Positions 31,440 through 40,569 of a DNA stretch of 64,000 nt are shown here, piece by piece. The DNA lies in assembly GCA_020161935.1 (NCBI GenBank), contig JAIUNI010000001.1, forward strand, positions 992,001 through 1,056,000. Direction: 5' to 3'. This DNA is from Chloroflexota bacterium (GTDB lineage: Bacteria > Chloroflexota > Anaerolineae > Aggregatilineales > Phototrophicaceae). The stretch's first letter is position 1. Every line of letters starts with the position of its first letter. The notes beneath the pieces were generated by a model that worked only from the letters and a program-made list of their open reading frames with translations, was not told where the DNA came from and did no database searches. Made by a program: the position numbers and the translations under genes.

Positions 31440-34277
31440 ATGCCAAAACTCCAACCGACACCTGAAATCATTGAAAACATCTTAGCCCGCGTCCCTGAGG
31501 GCTTTATCCGATATGACATGCTATGCCAACGCGTCGCCCTACAACGCGGCGAGTTAGCCGAATTTGTCACGGATAAGGTCGGGCGTGACGGTGATTGGTG
31601 GTATGACCGGACGCGCACGAGTGAAGCGGAGATGCAGCAAAAACGCGCATGGGCAAAGCCATCATTCCCGGATATGCGCGCTGGTGGGGTGTTCGTTAAG
31701 GACACGATTCACGAGCGTCAAGTGGCCCGCGAGGAACGCATTCGAGAATTGGGGGCTGCAGCAGAAGGCATCGTCGGTAAACTTAATCAGACAGATGGTT
31801 ATTTACCAGCGGATGAACTCGTCACCCAAGATGAGGATAAGGCCATTCTCGACGCGCTCATCCAAATGGACGCGTTGGGATCATATGATGAACTGGTTTA
31901 TGATCCACTGCGCTTGAGCCTACGGACGCTCAAACAGTTGGTAGCACAACAAAAACTTGCGCCGGTCAAAGAAACCGTGACGATGTTCTTAACCACACAG
32001 CCGGGGCAAGTCGCGCTTGAAGCCGAACTGGTTAACCAGTATGGCGCATATGCGATTGATTCACTGCTCGCCCATGATTTTCTTAAGCCCCTACAGGTGA
32101 TGAGCGCCCAACATGAGGGCATCACATGGCTGCGTTTGGCAACTGCCAGCGCGGATGATGCGCGGAAGGCCGCAGAAGAAGCGTCACAAGCATCATGGGA
32201 GAAGCTGCTCGAAAAATGCGGGACACAACTGCGACCGGGTGTTAAAGATGGTAAGTCGGTCCGGCTCAAGGTACTGGCTCGAACATATACCGTTGGCAGC
32301 GCGGCACAGCGCATCGGTGTACGCCAAGCGACGCTTGAACACGCCATCGACGAAGACCGCATTGAAGCGTTTGAAGACCCTGAAGGTCGTTTACGTCTGC
32401 CAGCCGACGCGGTTGAGGCGGCGTATAATAATCCCGAATATGCCGAGCATATCACCGTGTTCGAGTCGATTTCGAGTAATGACCTCGCAGTTGTGCTTGA
32501 CACCGGATTTTCAACTATCCGCCGACGCTTGCAAAAGATCGGCATCCGGCGCGGTGAACCGACATGGGGTGACATTCGTGGCGAGTGGGATTTGCCAGAA
32601 ACCTACCGAGAGTTCCGCACGGTACTCAAAGAAAAGACTGAACTTTTCCGCGCCCAACGCCACGAGGAACGTATCGCCGAAAACGCCCGTATGGAGGCTG
32701 AACGCAAAGCCGAGCGAGAAATGCGTGCATCATTACGGGCGAAGTTGGTCGCAGCCTTCCCAACATGGCGACATGATGGACGGTCGGAACAACGGATTGT
32801 GCTGCACGTCGGCCCGCCAAACAGTGGTAAAACCTATCAGGCGTTGCAAGCACTGATCGAAGCGGGCAGCGGTTGGTACCTTGCACCACTGCGTTTGCTG
32901 GCGTTTGAGATATTCGACCGTTTGAACCAACAAGGTGTGTTCTGCAACCTCCTGACGGGTGAAGAACACATTCCGATTATGGACGCAGAGATCACCGCCG
33001 CGACGGTTGAAATGTTTAACCCCCAGCACAGCGGGCGCTGCGTGATTATCGACGAAGCGCAAATGTTAGCAGATGCAGATCGTGGCTGGGCATGGACACG
33101 CGCCTTGATGGAAGCTCAATCTGCTGATATTCACGTCATCGGGCCAAAGACGGTACAAAGCCTGATTACGCAAATGGCGGAAGCAGCCGCAATCCCGTTG
33201 GAAATCGTGGAACATGAACGGCTCGCGCCGATTAAAATTGCTGAACGCAGTTGGTCATTACAAGATCTGCCAGCCCGCACCATTTTAGTAGCTTTTTCCC
33301 GCCAGATGGTGCTGCACCTAAAAACCGAATCGGAACGCATGAAACGAACGGTTTCAGTCGTCTATGGTAATCTGCCGCCAGAAGTACGACGCAAGCAGGC
33401 CGACCGTTTTGCAAACGGCGAGACTGAAATCTGTATAGCCACCGACGCGGTGGGTATGGGTCTAAACCTGCCTGCCGATTATGTCTGCTTTTACGAGATC
33501 GAGAAATTTGACGGGCGAAATGTGCGTGTCCTTTCGGCAGCAGAAGTGCAGCAAATTGGTGGGCGAGCCGGACGATTTGGCCTCTCAACAGTCGGTGAAG
33601 TCGGCGCGACGAGCAAACGCGATTTGAAAGTCATACAGCAGCTTTTTTATGAACCTGCTGATGAATTGACTCATGCGCGGGTCGCCCCGACGGTCGAGGA
33701 TTTGGAACTGATACCGGGGAACCTTGCAAGCAAGCTCACGCAATGGGCTTCACTGCAATCCATCCCTGATTCGCTGCGCTCTAATATTCAAACGGCGGAT
33801 ATGAGCGAACGGATTGAGTTGGCGAATATGCTCACTGACCGAGAAGTGAACCTACTCGGTTTGGAAGCCGCGCTGAAGATCGTGAACGCCCCTACCCGAC
33901 AGAGTACCCGCGACTACTGGTATCAATGTGCGCGGCATATCCTGACGGACAAACCGCTGCCGCTGCCACCCGTCGCGCCACGCGAAATTACCAACACGAT
34001 TGAGTTGGAAAGTATCGAGTACTGCGTGTCGTGCGCGGATATTTACCTGTGGCTGTCACAGCGGCGCGAGTTCAGCAATTTCGCCCCACATGGGGATGCA
34101 GTGCGCGAAATGCGAATGGAATGTTCGCTACAAATCGACGGCGCACTCCTTCGCAAGATCAATACGGTGAAGCGCTGCTCCCGCTGTGGCACAACGCTTT
34201 CGATTAATCACCGTTACAACATTTGCGAGGACTGCTTCCGCGCCCGGACACCGGTACGAGAACCCCGCCGTTATTAA
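31440..34277 (+). CDS. Suv3-like SF2 RNA helicase with N-terminal HTH region and C-terminal zinc finger
   Basis: The helicase core (about residues 450-750) reads like mitochondrial Suv3: VGPPNSGKTYQALQAL (Walker A at 458), APLRLLAFEIFDRLNQQGVFCNLLTGEE, TVEMFN, VIIDEAQMLADADRGWAWTRALM (motif II, about 537), VIGPKTV, LVAFSR, VVYGNLPPEVRR, ATDAVGMGLNLP and QIGGRAGRFG. Suv3 unwinds structured RNA for degradation. About 450 residues precede the core with winged-helix-like and excisionase-like segments (AAQRIGVRQATLEHAI...DPEGRLRLPADAV), and the C-terminus holds a four-Cys finger (CSRCG...CEDC). It ends in a TTAA overlap with the convergent amidohydrolase gene. The partner nuclease is not in the window. 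Confidence 0.85.
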   Translation: MPKLQPTPEIIENILARVPEGFIRYDMLCQRVALQRGELAEFVTDKVGRDGDWWYDRTRTSEAEMQQKRAWAKPSFPDMRAGGVFVKDTIHERQVAREERIRELGAAAEGIVGKLNQTDGYLPADELVTQDEDKAILDALIQMDALGSYDELVYDPLRLSLRTLKQLVAQQKLAPVKETVTMFLTTQPGQVALEAELVNQYGAYAIDSLLAHDFLKPLQVMSAQHEGITWLRLATASADDARKAAEEASQASWEKLLEKCGTQLRPGVKDGKSVRLKVLARTYTVGSAAQRIGVRQATLEHAIDEDRIEAFEDPEGRLRLPADAVEAAYNNPEYAEHITVFESISSNDLAVVLDTGFSTIRRRLQKIGIRRGEPTWGDIRGEWDLPETYREFRTVLKEKTELFRAQRHEERIAENARMEAERKAEREMRASLRAKLVAAFPTWRHDGRSEQRIVLHVGPPNSGKTYQALQALIEAGSGWYLAPLRLLAFEIFDRLNQQGVFCNLLTGEEHIPIMDAEITAATVEMFNPQHSGRCVIIDEAQMLADADRGWAWTRALMEAQSADIHVIGPKTVQSLITQMAEAAAIPLEIVEHERLAPIKIAERSWSLQDLPARTILVAFSRQMVLHLKTESERMKRTVSVVYGNLPPEVRRKQADRFANGETEICIATDAVGMGLNLPADYVCFYEIEKFDGRNVRVLSAAEVQQIGGRAGRFGLSTVGEVGATSKRDLKVIQQLFYEPADELTHARVAPTVEDLELIPGNLASKLTQWASLQSIPDSLRSNIQTADMSERIELANMLTDREVNLLGLEAALKIVNAPTRQSTRDYWYQCARHILTDKPLPLPPVAPREITNTIELESIEYCVSCADIYLWLSQRREFSNFAPHGDAVREMRMECSLQIDGALLRKINTVKRCSRCGTTLSINHRYNICEDCFRARTPVREPRRY

Positions 34278-36256
34278 GTCGCGGCGGGCTGAAAATCCAG
34301 ATATTCCATCCGTATCATATCAGACTGAGAGATGCCCAAAATTTTGAGCATCTCTTTGATTCGATCCGCCTTATTCGCAGCATCCGACCCAGACCATGTG
34401 CGGCTCTTGATCTCGATGAAGGTCTGAGGCAGTGCTGGTTTTAGCACACGGTCTAAATTGACGTAGAACAGGACATCTTGATAAAGAATGTGCCAGCGGC
34501 GGCGGTCTTTCTGGAGTTCACGTTCTTCCTGCGGTTGGAAGTATTCGCGGTAGAAGCGCAACGGACGATCAGCTTTGGACAGGAACCGCGAGCGCGAGAG
34601 CAAGACAGCCGAATGAAAGTCCTTTTCTTTAGAAGCTGTCGTAAAGGTTAAGCGGCTGCGAACAGAGGCAACTTCGCCCTTATCATCAAGCAAATCGTCT
34701 TCGCGGTAACGGACGCGACCCGCATCGGGGTCATCAAACAGAAAATAGGTATCGTATTGGCGGTAGTGGATGGTCTTGAGAATTTGAACGTCAGTATGCG
34801 ACAGCAACTTCTCGATAACAGCTTCGTCCGAAACAACCGCTTTAACCTGCACTTCGAAACTTTCGCCCTGCTCCAAACCACCAATCGCCAACAACTTACG
34901 CAGCGTATCTTTCTCGCGGGCGGCAAGGAATGAATCGACCTTAACCGCATAATCGCTGGCTTCACGCAGCAGTGCCCCTTCATCAAGTGTCAGGAGTTCG
35001 CGGTCACGCATCAGCCACTTGCCGTTACACATCACGTTCTGGACATCGGTACTCTTGCTAGCATATACGATACGCGAGTAAATGGCATTCGGATCACGGT
35101 CGAAACGGGGCATGTTGTGAACTGGCCCGGCATCAATCGTAATAATGTCCGCCAACTTACCAGCTTCAAGGCTGCCGGTGCGATCACCGATAAAAAGGGC
35201 ATCCGCGCCCTGCCGGGTTGCCATCAACAATGCTTGGCGGGCCGGTAATGAGGTGGGGTCATTGGCAGCCGTTTTCGCCAGAATAGCGGCGAGACGTACT
35301 TCCTCGAACATATCGAGGTCATTGTTGCTGGCGGGGCCATCCGTGCCGATGCCAACCACGAGTTTTTCATCCAACATCTGGGAAACCGGGGCGATACCTG
35401 CTGCCAGTTTGAGGTTACTGGTCGGGCAATGAGCGACGGTCGTATGATACTCACGCAGAATACGCATTTCGCCTTTAGAGATGTGAACGCAGTGGGCGGC
35501 CAATACCTTCGCGCCGAGCAAGCCGGCTTCTTCGACCCACGGCACAACCGTTTGCCCATATAAGGTCACGCTATCGTCCTGTTCCAGTTTCGTTTCGGCG
35601 ATATGGATTAAAATGGGCACATCATAGGCTAAAGCCAGTTGAGCGCACTCGCGCAGCATATCCTGTGTGGTGGAGTAAGGCGCATGAGGGGCAATCGCTG
35701 GCGTAATCAGCGGATGGCCTTTCCATTCCTCGATAAATTGGGCCGCATAATCAAGGCTGTGTTCGTAACTTTCGGCATCCGGCGAGGGGAATTTGAGAAT
35801 AGTCTGACCGAGAACACCGCGCATCCCTGCATCAGCGGTTGCTTGAGCGACATCTTTCTCGAAGTAATACATATCGGCAAAGCTGGTGATACCGCTGCGG
35901 ATCATTTCGGCGCAAGCGAGACCTGTACCGAGGCGGCAAAACTCCGGTGTTACAAACTCACGCTCAGTCGGCATACAATAGCCCATGAGCCACACATCCA
36001 ATCGAAGATCGTCCGCAAGGCCGCGCAGCAAGGTCATCGGGACGTGGGTATGGGCATTCACCAAACCGGGGAGAATATATTGGTCTGCACAAGAAACGGT
36101 ATTATCAGATTGAAATTGTGCGGTAATATCTCTCGTTGAGCCGACAGCAATAATCTTATCGTCGCGTATGGCAACTGCGCCATCGTGTATAATGTCAAAC
36201 TGTTGGTTCATGGTGACGACGATGCCGCCTGCTAATATGGTATCTACTCGTTCCAT
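34274..36256 (-). CDS. MTA/SAH deaminase-type amidohydrolase fused to a CYTH-like domain
   Basis: Residues 1-445 form a metal-dependent amidohydrolase of the MtaD/TRZ group: GLVNAHTHVPMTLLRG, PHAPYS, ILIHIAETKLEQDDS, VLAAHCVHI, AHCPTSNLKLAAG and GTDGPASNND. These enzymes deaminate S-adenosylhomocysteine or methylthioadenosine. Residues about 465-655 are an unrelated domain with CYTH character: FEVQVKAVV at its start, RVRYREDD, LRFYREYFQP, DVLFYVNLDRV and FIEIKSRTWS, the alternating basic/acidic strands of a triphosphate tunnel. The first strand has ExQxK rather than ExExK. AGGAGG lies seven bases before ATG 36256 and a good promoter is at 36287-36314. Confidence 0.83.
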   Translation of the reverse strand: MERVDTILAGGIVVTMNQQFDIIHDGAVAIRDDKIIAVGSTRDITAQFQSDNTVSCADQYILPGLVNAHTHVPMTLLRGLADDLRLDVWLMGYCMPTEREFVTPEFCRLGTGLACAEMIRSGITSFADMYYFEKDVAQATADAGMRGVLGQTILKFPSPDAESYEHSLDYAAQFIEEWKGHPLITPAIAPHAPYSTTQDMLRECAQLALAYDVPILIHIAETKLEQDDSVTLYGQTVVPWVEEAGLLGAKVLAAHCVHISKGEMRILREYHTTVAHCPTSNLKLAAGIAPVSQMLDEKLVVGIGTDGPASNNDLDMFEEVRLAAILAKTAANDPTSLPARQALLMATRQGADALFIGDRTGSLEAGKLADIITIDAGPVHNMPRFDRDPNAIYSRIVYASKSTDVQNVMCNGKWLMRDRELLTLDEGALLREASDYAVKVDSFLAAREKDTLRKLLAIGGLEQGESFEVQVKAVVSDEAVIEKLLSHTDVQILKTIHYRQYDTYFLFDDPDAGRVRYREDDLLDDKGEVASVRSRLTFTTASKEKDFHSAVLLSRSRFLSKADRPLRFYREYFQPQEERELQKDRRRWHILYQDVLFYVNLDRVLKPALPQTFIEIKSRTWSGSDAANKADRIKEMLKILGISQSDMIRMEYLDFQPAAT

Positions 36257-36286
36257 GACAAAACCTCCTGCTACAAAATTTGCGGG

Positions 36287-36314
36287 ATTATATCGCTGTT
36301 GTACACTTTGTCTA
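36287..36314 (-). promoter_or_regulatory. Sigma70-type promoter for the amidohydrolase-CYTH gene
   Basis: On the minus strand TAGACA (36309-36314), a 16-base spacer and a perfect TATAAT (36287-36292) lie 30 bases before the start codon. Confidence 0.75.
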
Positions 36315-36391
36315 GGCTTGTCTCGATTAAGAGGCGTGTCTGTTCTTAAAATGTCATCTTTGTCTGGTACATCTTCACGCTAGGAGTCAAC

Positions 36392-38497
36392 ATGCGTAAC
36401 CGCCTGCGCTTACGCTTACAGCAGGTATTCATTCTTGAGGCCGCACTGGTTGGCCTGTTCTTCATCAGCGCAACCCGCTACCTGATCGGCATGATCTACA
36501 GCCGAACCGGCGGCGCGTCGATTGTGCTGAGTCTTGACCCCGCCATGCTCACAGCAAATATGCCGGGAGTGGTGGACGCAAACACGGTCACAAACGAGAT
36601 CATGTTTTTGGTTTATATGTTGGCTTTGCCCCTGCTGGCGTTGATTTTAGGACGCACCCGATGGCTGACGATTATCGCGGCAGCCCTCATCGCAGCAGGG
36701 CGCGTGTTGATGATCGCAGGAACGACGATCACCCCACTGATCGCCGCGTCGATGGTGTTTGGTGGCAGCCTCGTTTATATCGCGATGCTAGTCCGCTTCC
36801 GCGCACAGGCACTACCTTACTTATTTGTCCTCGGCATCGGGGCGGATCAGATCTTCCGAGCAATCGGCAATACGCTTGACCCTTCATGGTCGCCTGATTA
36901 CCTGAATGTTCAATTGGCCTTATCCGCCCTGCTCATTGTGTTGACGGTGATTACCACGGTTGGTCAGGGACGACAGCAAAAAGCCGAACAAAGCGAGGTT
37001 ATGCCCAACTACGGATTGATGCCCATCTGGGGCGGCATCGGTTTGGGCGGACTTCTATTTCTCGAACTGGCATTGTTGGGGCTGCCCAACACCATCGCCG
37101 GACGCGCATCGTACGATTACACAACGCTCGCGCCATTTGTGACCCTCGCAACCCTGCTGCCTATAATCCCGTGGGTACGGCAGCAAGCGAGCAGCTTTGT
37201 CGGGTTATTTGACCAGAACGCCCGTGGCTGGCTCTGGATGCTCTTGCTGGCGTTGATGATTGTCTTTGGGACACGCTTCCAAGGGATTATTGCGGGGGTT
37301 GCGCTGGTACTGGCGCAGTTCGCGGCAAGTTTGCTGTGGTGGTGGCTGGTACGCCCACGCGGCGAAAAAGAGCGCCAATTTACGGGATTATGGCTTGTGG
37401 CGGCGGTGCTGGTATTCGCGGTTCTGACGTTAGCTGATAACTTCACCTACGATTACGGCTACGTACAAAATATGTCGCCTGACCTAGCCTTTTTGAACCC
37501 TTACGTGCCGCCGTTCTTGCGGGCATTCCGCGGCATGGGATTAGGCGTTTTACTCCTCAGCATCTTCTTGGCGGCGCTGCCAATGGTACAAACACGGCGA
37601 CGGATTCCGTGGACTGGTGGCAGCCGCTGGCAAACATTCTTCGGGCTGTTGGTGGCTGTTGGCGCGAGTTTGGGCGTGGCTTCAGCCGTTCGCCCACCTG
37701 TCATTCAAGGTGTGCGCGATACTGAGCAAACACCGTTAGACGGCGTTGTGATTGGAACTTATAACATCCACGCGGGATTTAACGAGTTTTTCGCGTTTGA
37801 CCTTGAAGGTATCGCCAGAACGATCCAGCAAAGTGGCGCGGATGTCGTCCTCATTCAACAGGCAGAAATCGGGCGACTGACGAGCTACGGGGTAGATGAG
37901 GTTTTGTGGCTGGCAAGGCGGCTCCGCATGGGTGCGCGGTTCTTCCCCACGAACGAAGGTTTACAGGGACTCGCGGTGCTTTCGCGGGTTGAAATCGTCA
38001 ACGACGAGGGCATTTTGCTGACCAGCAACGGCAGCCAAACGGGCGTTCAGCGCATTCAAATTCAGCCAGATGAAGGTGTGATTACCCTTTACAACACGCG
38101 GCTTGAATACCTGCTTGAGGCGACCGATGACCGCAGCGTTGATGAACAACAGCAAGATCAGCAGCTTCAGCTTAACGAGATATTTGGCCTGCTGAACTCA
38201 CGCTTCGCCAACGACAAGGTCGGGCGTTTATTGGTCGGAGGAACGTTCAACAATATTCCCGACTCGCCTATAGGTGACCAAATGCGAGCGGCAGGGTTTA
38301 TCGATCCCTTCGCCGGTACAGGTTTGCCATCTGATTTCTCGGCGACCTTGTGGCGTACCGGCTACCCGAAAGTGCAATTTGACTACTTATGGTTGTGGCA
38401 GCGTTCGCTGATACCCATTGGTGTGAATACGATTAACACGAACGCCTCCGATCACCGGATGGCGGTGGTTAAGGTGTCGATACAAGGGGCGCAGTAA
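36392..38497 (+). CDS. Polytopic membrane protein with C-terminal degenerate EEP (nuclease/phosphatase) domain
   Basis: About ten hydrophobic helices fill residues 10-430. A periplasm- or cytoplasm-facing endonuclease/exonuclease/phosphatase domain follows (about 448-700): VVIGTYNIHAGF, DVVLIQQAEIGRLTSYGVDEVLWLARRL, LAVLSRVEI, LLVGGTFNNIPDSP and NASDHRMAVVKV. In active members the second motif is LQEVD and the fourth GDFN. Here the metal Glu is Gln and the Asp is Thr, while the final Asp-His pair is intact, so catalysis is doubtful. AGGAG lies before ATG 36392. The gene is divergent from the amidohydrolase and convergent with rnc. Confidence 0.75.
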   Translation: MRNRLRLRLQQVFILEAALVGLFFISATRYLIGMIYSRTGGASIVLSLDPAMLTANMPGVVDANTVTNEIMFLVYMLALPLLALILGRTRWLTIIAAALIAAGRVLMIAGTTITPLIAASMVFGGSLVYIAMLVRFRAQALPYLFVLGIGADQIFRAIGNTLDPSWSPDYLNVQLALSALLIVLTVITTVGQGRQQKAEQSEVMPNYGLMPIWGGIGLGGLLFLELALLGLPNTIAGRASYDYTTLAPFVTLATLLPIIPWVRQQASSFVGLFDQNARGWLWMLLLALMIVFGTRFQGIIAGVALVLAQFAASLLWWWLVRPRGEKERQFTGLWLVAAVLVFAVLTLADNFTYDYGYVQNMSPDLAFLNPYVPPFLRAFRGMGLGVLLLSIFLAALPMVQTRRRIPWTGGSRWQTFFGLLVAVGASLGVASAVRPPVIQGVRDTEQTPLDGVVIGTYNIHAGFNEFFAFDLEGIARTIQQSGADVVLIQQAEIGRLTSYGVDEVLWLARRLRMGARFFPTNEGLQGLAVLSRVEIVNDEGILLTSNGSQTGVQRIQIQPDEGVITLYNTRLEYLLEATDDRSVDEQQQDQQLQLNEIFGLLNSRFANDKVGRLLVGGTFNNIPDSPIGDQMRAAGFIDPFAGTGLPSDFSATLWRTGYPKVQFDYLWLWQRSLIPIGVNTINTNASDHRMAVVKVSIQGAQ

Positions 38498-38504
38498 GCG
38501 ACCA

Positions 38505-39248
38505 CTAGTCCGAAGCAAAACGCAGCCTATTCTCTTTGATGTTGTCGAGAGCTGAACGCGCGGCAGCTTGTGCGCCCGCCTGCTTGCTGCGCCCAACACC
38601 CTGCCCCGCCGCCACGCCACCGATTAACACTTCGACCAAGAATTCCTTCTGATGGTCGGGGCCTGATGACGACACCGTTCGATAGACAGGAGTCTGGTTG
38701 AGTTCAGCCTGACTCCATTCCTGCAAGGAACTCCGCGCATCACGGTCGGAAGCAGCGCTGATAATTTGCTCGAGCAGCGAGTCAAGGTAGGGGGTGACGA
38801 ACCCCTTGACAGCAGGTAACCCTTGATCGAGGTAGAGCGCACCGACGAGCGCTTCGAAGGTCGCGCATAAGTTGGTTAGGCGTTCACGACCGCCTGTATT
38901 TTCCTCACCCTTGCCCATGCGGAGGGCGTTACCCAAACCGATTTGACGGGCTAAACCCGCCAACGACTCAGTACGCACGAGCGCCGCCCGCAAACGGGTG
39001 AGATCGCCTTCTGGCAGGTCGGTGTAGCGCTGGTAAAGCATGTCGCCAACTAGAAAATCCAGCACGGCATCGCCCAGAAATTCGAGTCGTTCGTTATCGC
39101 CCGTATCAGACGAGACACCATGCTCATTGATGAACGACCGATGGGTCAGTGCCTGTTTCAGCAGCATAATATTATTAAATTCGAGATCAACTCCCTGTAT
39201 CAGGGACGAAGCATTGGGCATTGTAGGGACGCTTTCTCCGTCAAACAC
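38505..39248 (-). CDS. rnc: Ribonuclease III
   Basis: RNase III cuts double-stranded RNA in rRNA and mRNA processing. The catalytic domain has HRSFINEHG and the signature NERLEFLGDAVLDFLVGDMLY, and the C-terminal part is a dsRNA-binding domain (SSLQEWSQAELNQTPVYRTV ... QAAARSALDNI). GTG 39248 shares a base with the fabF stop (TAGTG). An in-frame ATG at 39221, after GGAGAAAG, is the alternative start. With fabF it forms a common bacterial pair, although acpP, usually beside it, is absent. Confidence 0.95.
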   Translation of the reverse strand: MFDGESVPTMPNASSLIQGVDLEFNNIMLLKQALTHRSFINEHGVSSDTGDNERLEFLGDAVLDFLVGDMLYQRYTDLPEGDLTRLRAALVRTESLAGLARQIGLGNALRMGKGEENTGGRERLTNLCATFEALVGALYLDQGLPAVKGFVTPYLDSLLEQIISAASDRDARSSLQEWSQAELNQTPVYRTVSSSGPDHQKEFLVEVLIGGVAAGQGVGRSKQAGAQAAARSALDNIKENRLRFASD

Positions 39249-40492
39249 TAATCAACAAACGATTTAAAGATGAGCGATACGTTATGACCACCAAAACCGA
39301 ACGAGTTGCTCATGACGCATGAAATAGGCATTTCACGGGCGACATTCGGTACATAGTCGAGGTCGCATTCAGGGTCAGGCTCATTGAGGTTGATGGTCGG
39401 TGGGGCGACGTTATCGCGAATGGCGAGTACCGCAAACGCGGCTTCCAAAGCGGCGGTCGCACCCATACCGTGTCCGGTCATGCTCTTGGTGGAACTCATC
39501 GGCACCTTGTAGGCCTGATCACCAAAAACACGCTTCACGGCGCGTGTTTCCATCGCGTCGTTGAGGGAGGTACCCGTGCCATGCGCGTTGATGTAATCGA
39601 CATCGGTGGGGTTAAGGTGAGCGTCATCTAACGCATACTGAATGGCTTTGCTCGCGCCGATGCCTTCCGGCTGCGGCGCGGTGACGTGGTATGCATCGGA
39701 AGTCGAGGCAAAACCTACCAACTCGGCTAAGATATTCGCACCACGCGCTTTCGCAAATTCCAGTTCCTCGATAACAATCACGCCCGCGCCTTCGCTAAAG
39801 ACGAGGCCGGGTCGTGTTTTGTCAAACGGGCGAATGGCACGTTCAGGGGTGTCGTTTTCGCGCGAGCAAGCGCCAACACGGTCAAAGGCTGCGATGCCGA
39901 TAGGGATGATCGGCGCATCACCACATCCGGCGAAGGCAGCATCTAAGCGACCTGCACGAATGAGGTCGAAGGCCATACCGATACAATCCGCACCTGTCGC
40001 ACAGGCGGAGATGGGGGTTGCGGATGTACCGGTCGTACCATATTCGATACTGACCAAATCACTCCCGCCGTTCACCATCAACATGGGAATGCCGAAGGGT
40101 GAAATGCGACGCGGGTCGTTGGACTCGATCAAGATTTGGGCTTGTTCCCAGTATGCACCTACCCCACCAACCGACGAACCAATGATCGTACCGATACGGT
40201 GTCGGTTCTCATCTGTAACTGCGATACCGGAGCTTTCTACCGCCTGTTTACCAGCAGCTAGGACGAGATGTTGGTAGCGGTCGCGCCGGCGCACTTCTTT
40301 AGCGGGCATATATTGAGCAGGGTCGAAGCCTTTCAGTTCGGCAGCAATTTTGACGAGATAATCAGTAGTATCGAACAGCGTAATCGGGCCAATACCACTT
40401 TTACCCCCCTTAATACCTGCCCAGCTATCTTCAACATTCAGGCCGAGGGGTGTGACCATCCCCATACCTGTTACCACAACACGACGCGACAT
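39248..40492 (-). CDS. fabF: Beta-ketoacyl-ACP synthase II (FabF)
   Basis: FabF elongates acyl-ACP with malonyl-ACP in fatty acid synthesis. The 414-residue protein begins SRRVVVTGMGMVTPLGLNVEDSW. The active-site Cys is in TPISACATGADCIG, and the two histidines are in NAHGTGTSLNDAMET and STKSMTGHGMGATAALEA. The C-terminus NSFGFGGHNVSLIFK is intact. ATG 40492 follows GAGGAG at seven bases and is preferred to the upstream in-frame GTG. It overlaps rnc by one base. Confidence 0.95.
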   Translation of the reverse strand: MSRRVVVTGMGMVTPLGLNVEDSWAGIKGGKSGIGPITLFDTTDYLVKIAAELKGFDPAQYMPAKEVRRRDRYQHLVLAAGKQAVESSGIAVTDENRHRIGTIIGSSVGGVGAYWEQAQILIESNDPRRISPFGIPMLMVNGGSDLVSIEYGTTGTSATPISACATGADCIGMAFDLIRAGRLDAAFAGCGDAPIIPIGIAAFDRVGACSRENDTPERAIRPFDKTRPGLVFSEGAGVIVIEELEFAKARGANILAELVGFASTSDAYHVTAPQPEGIGASKAIQYALDDAHLNPTDVDYINAHGTGTSLNDAMETRAVKRVFGDQAYKVPMSSTKSMTGHGMGATAALEAAFAVLAIRDNVAPPTINLNEPDPECDLDYVPNVAREMPISCVMSNSFGFGGHNVSLIFKSFVD

Positions 40493-40569
40493 TCTTAACT
40501 CCTCACGCAAGCCAGTTCACTATGACAAATAAAACGGCATTTTAATCTATTGGACACGGAATTGCCTGA

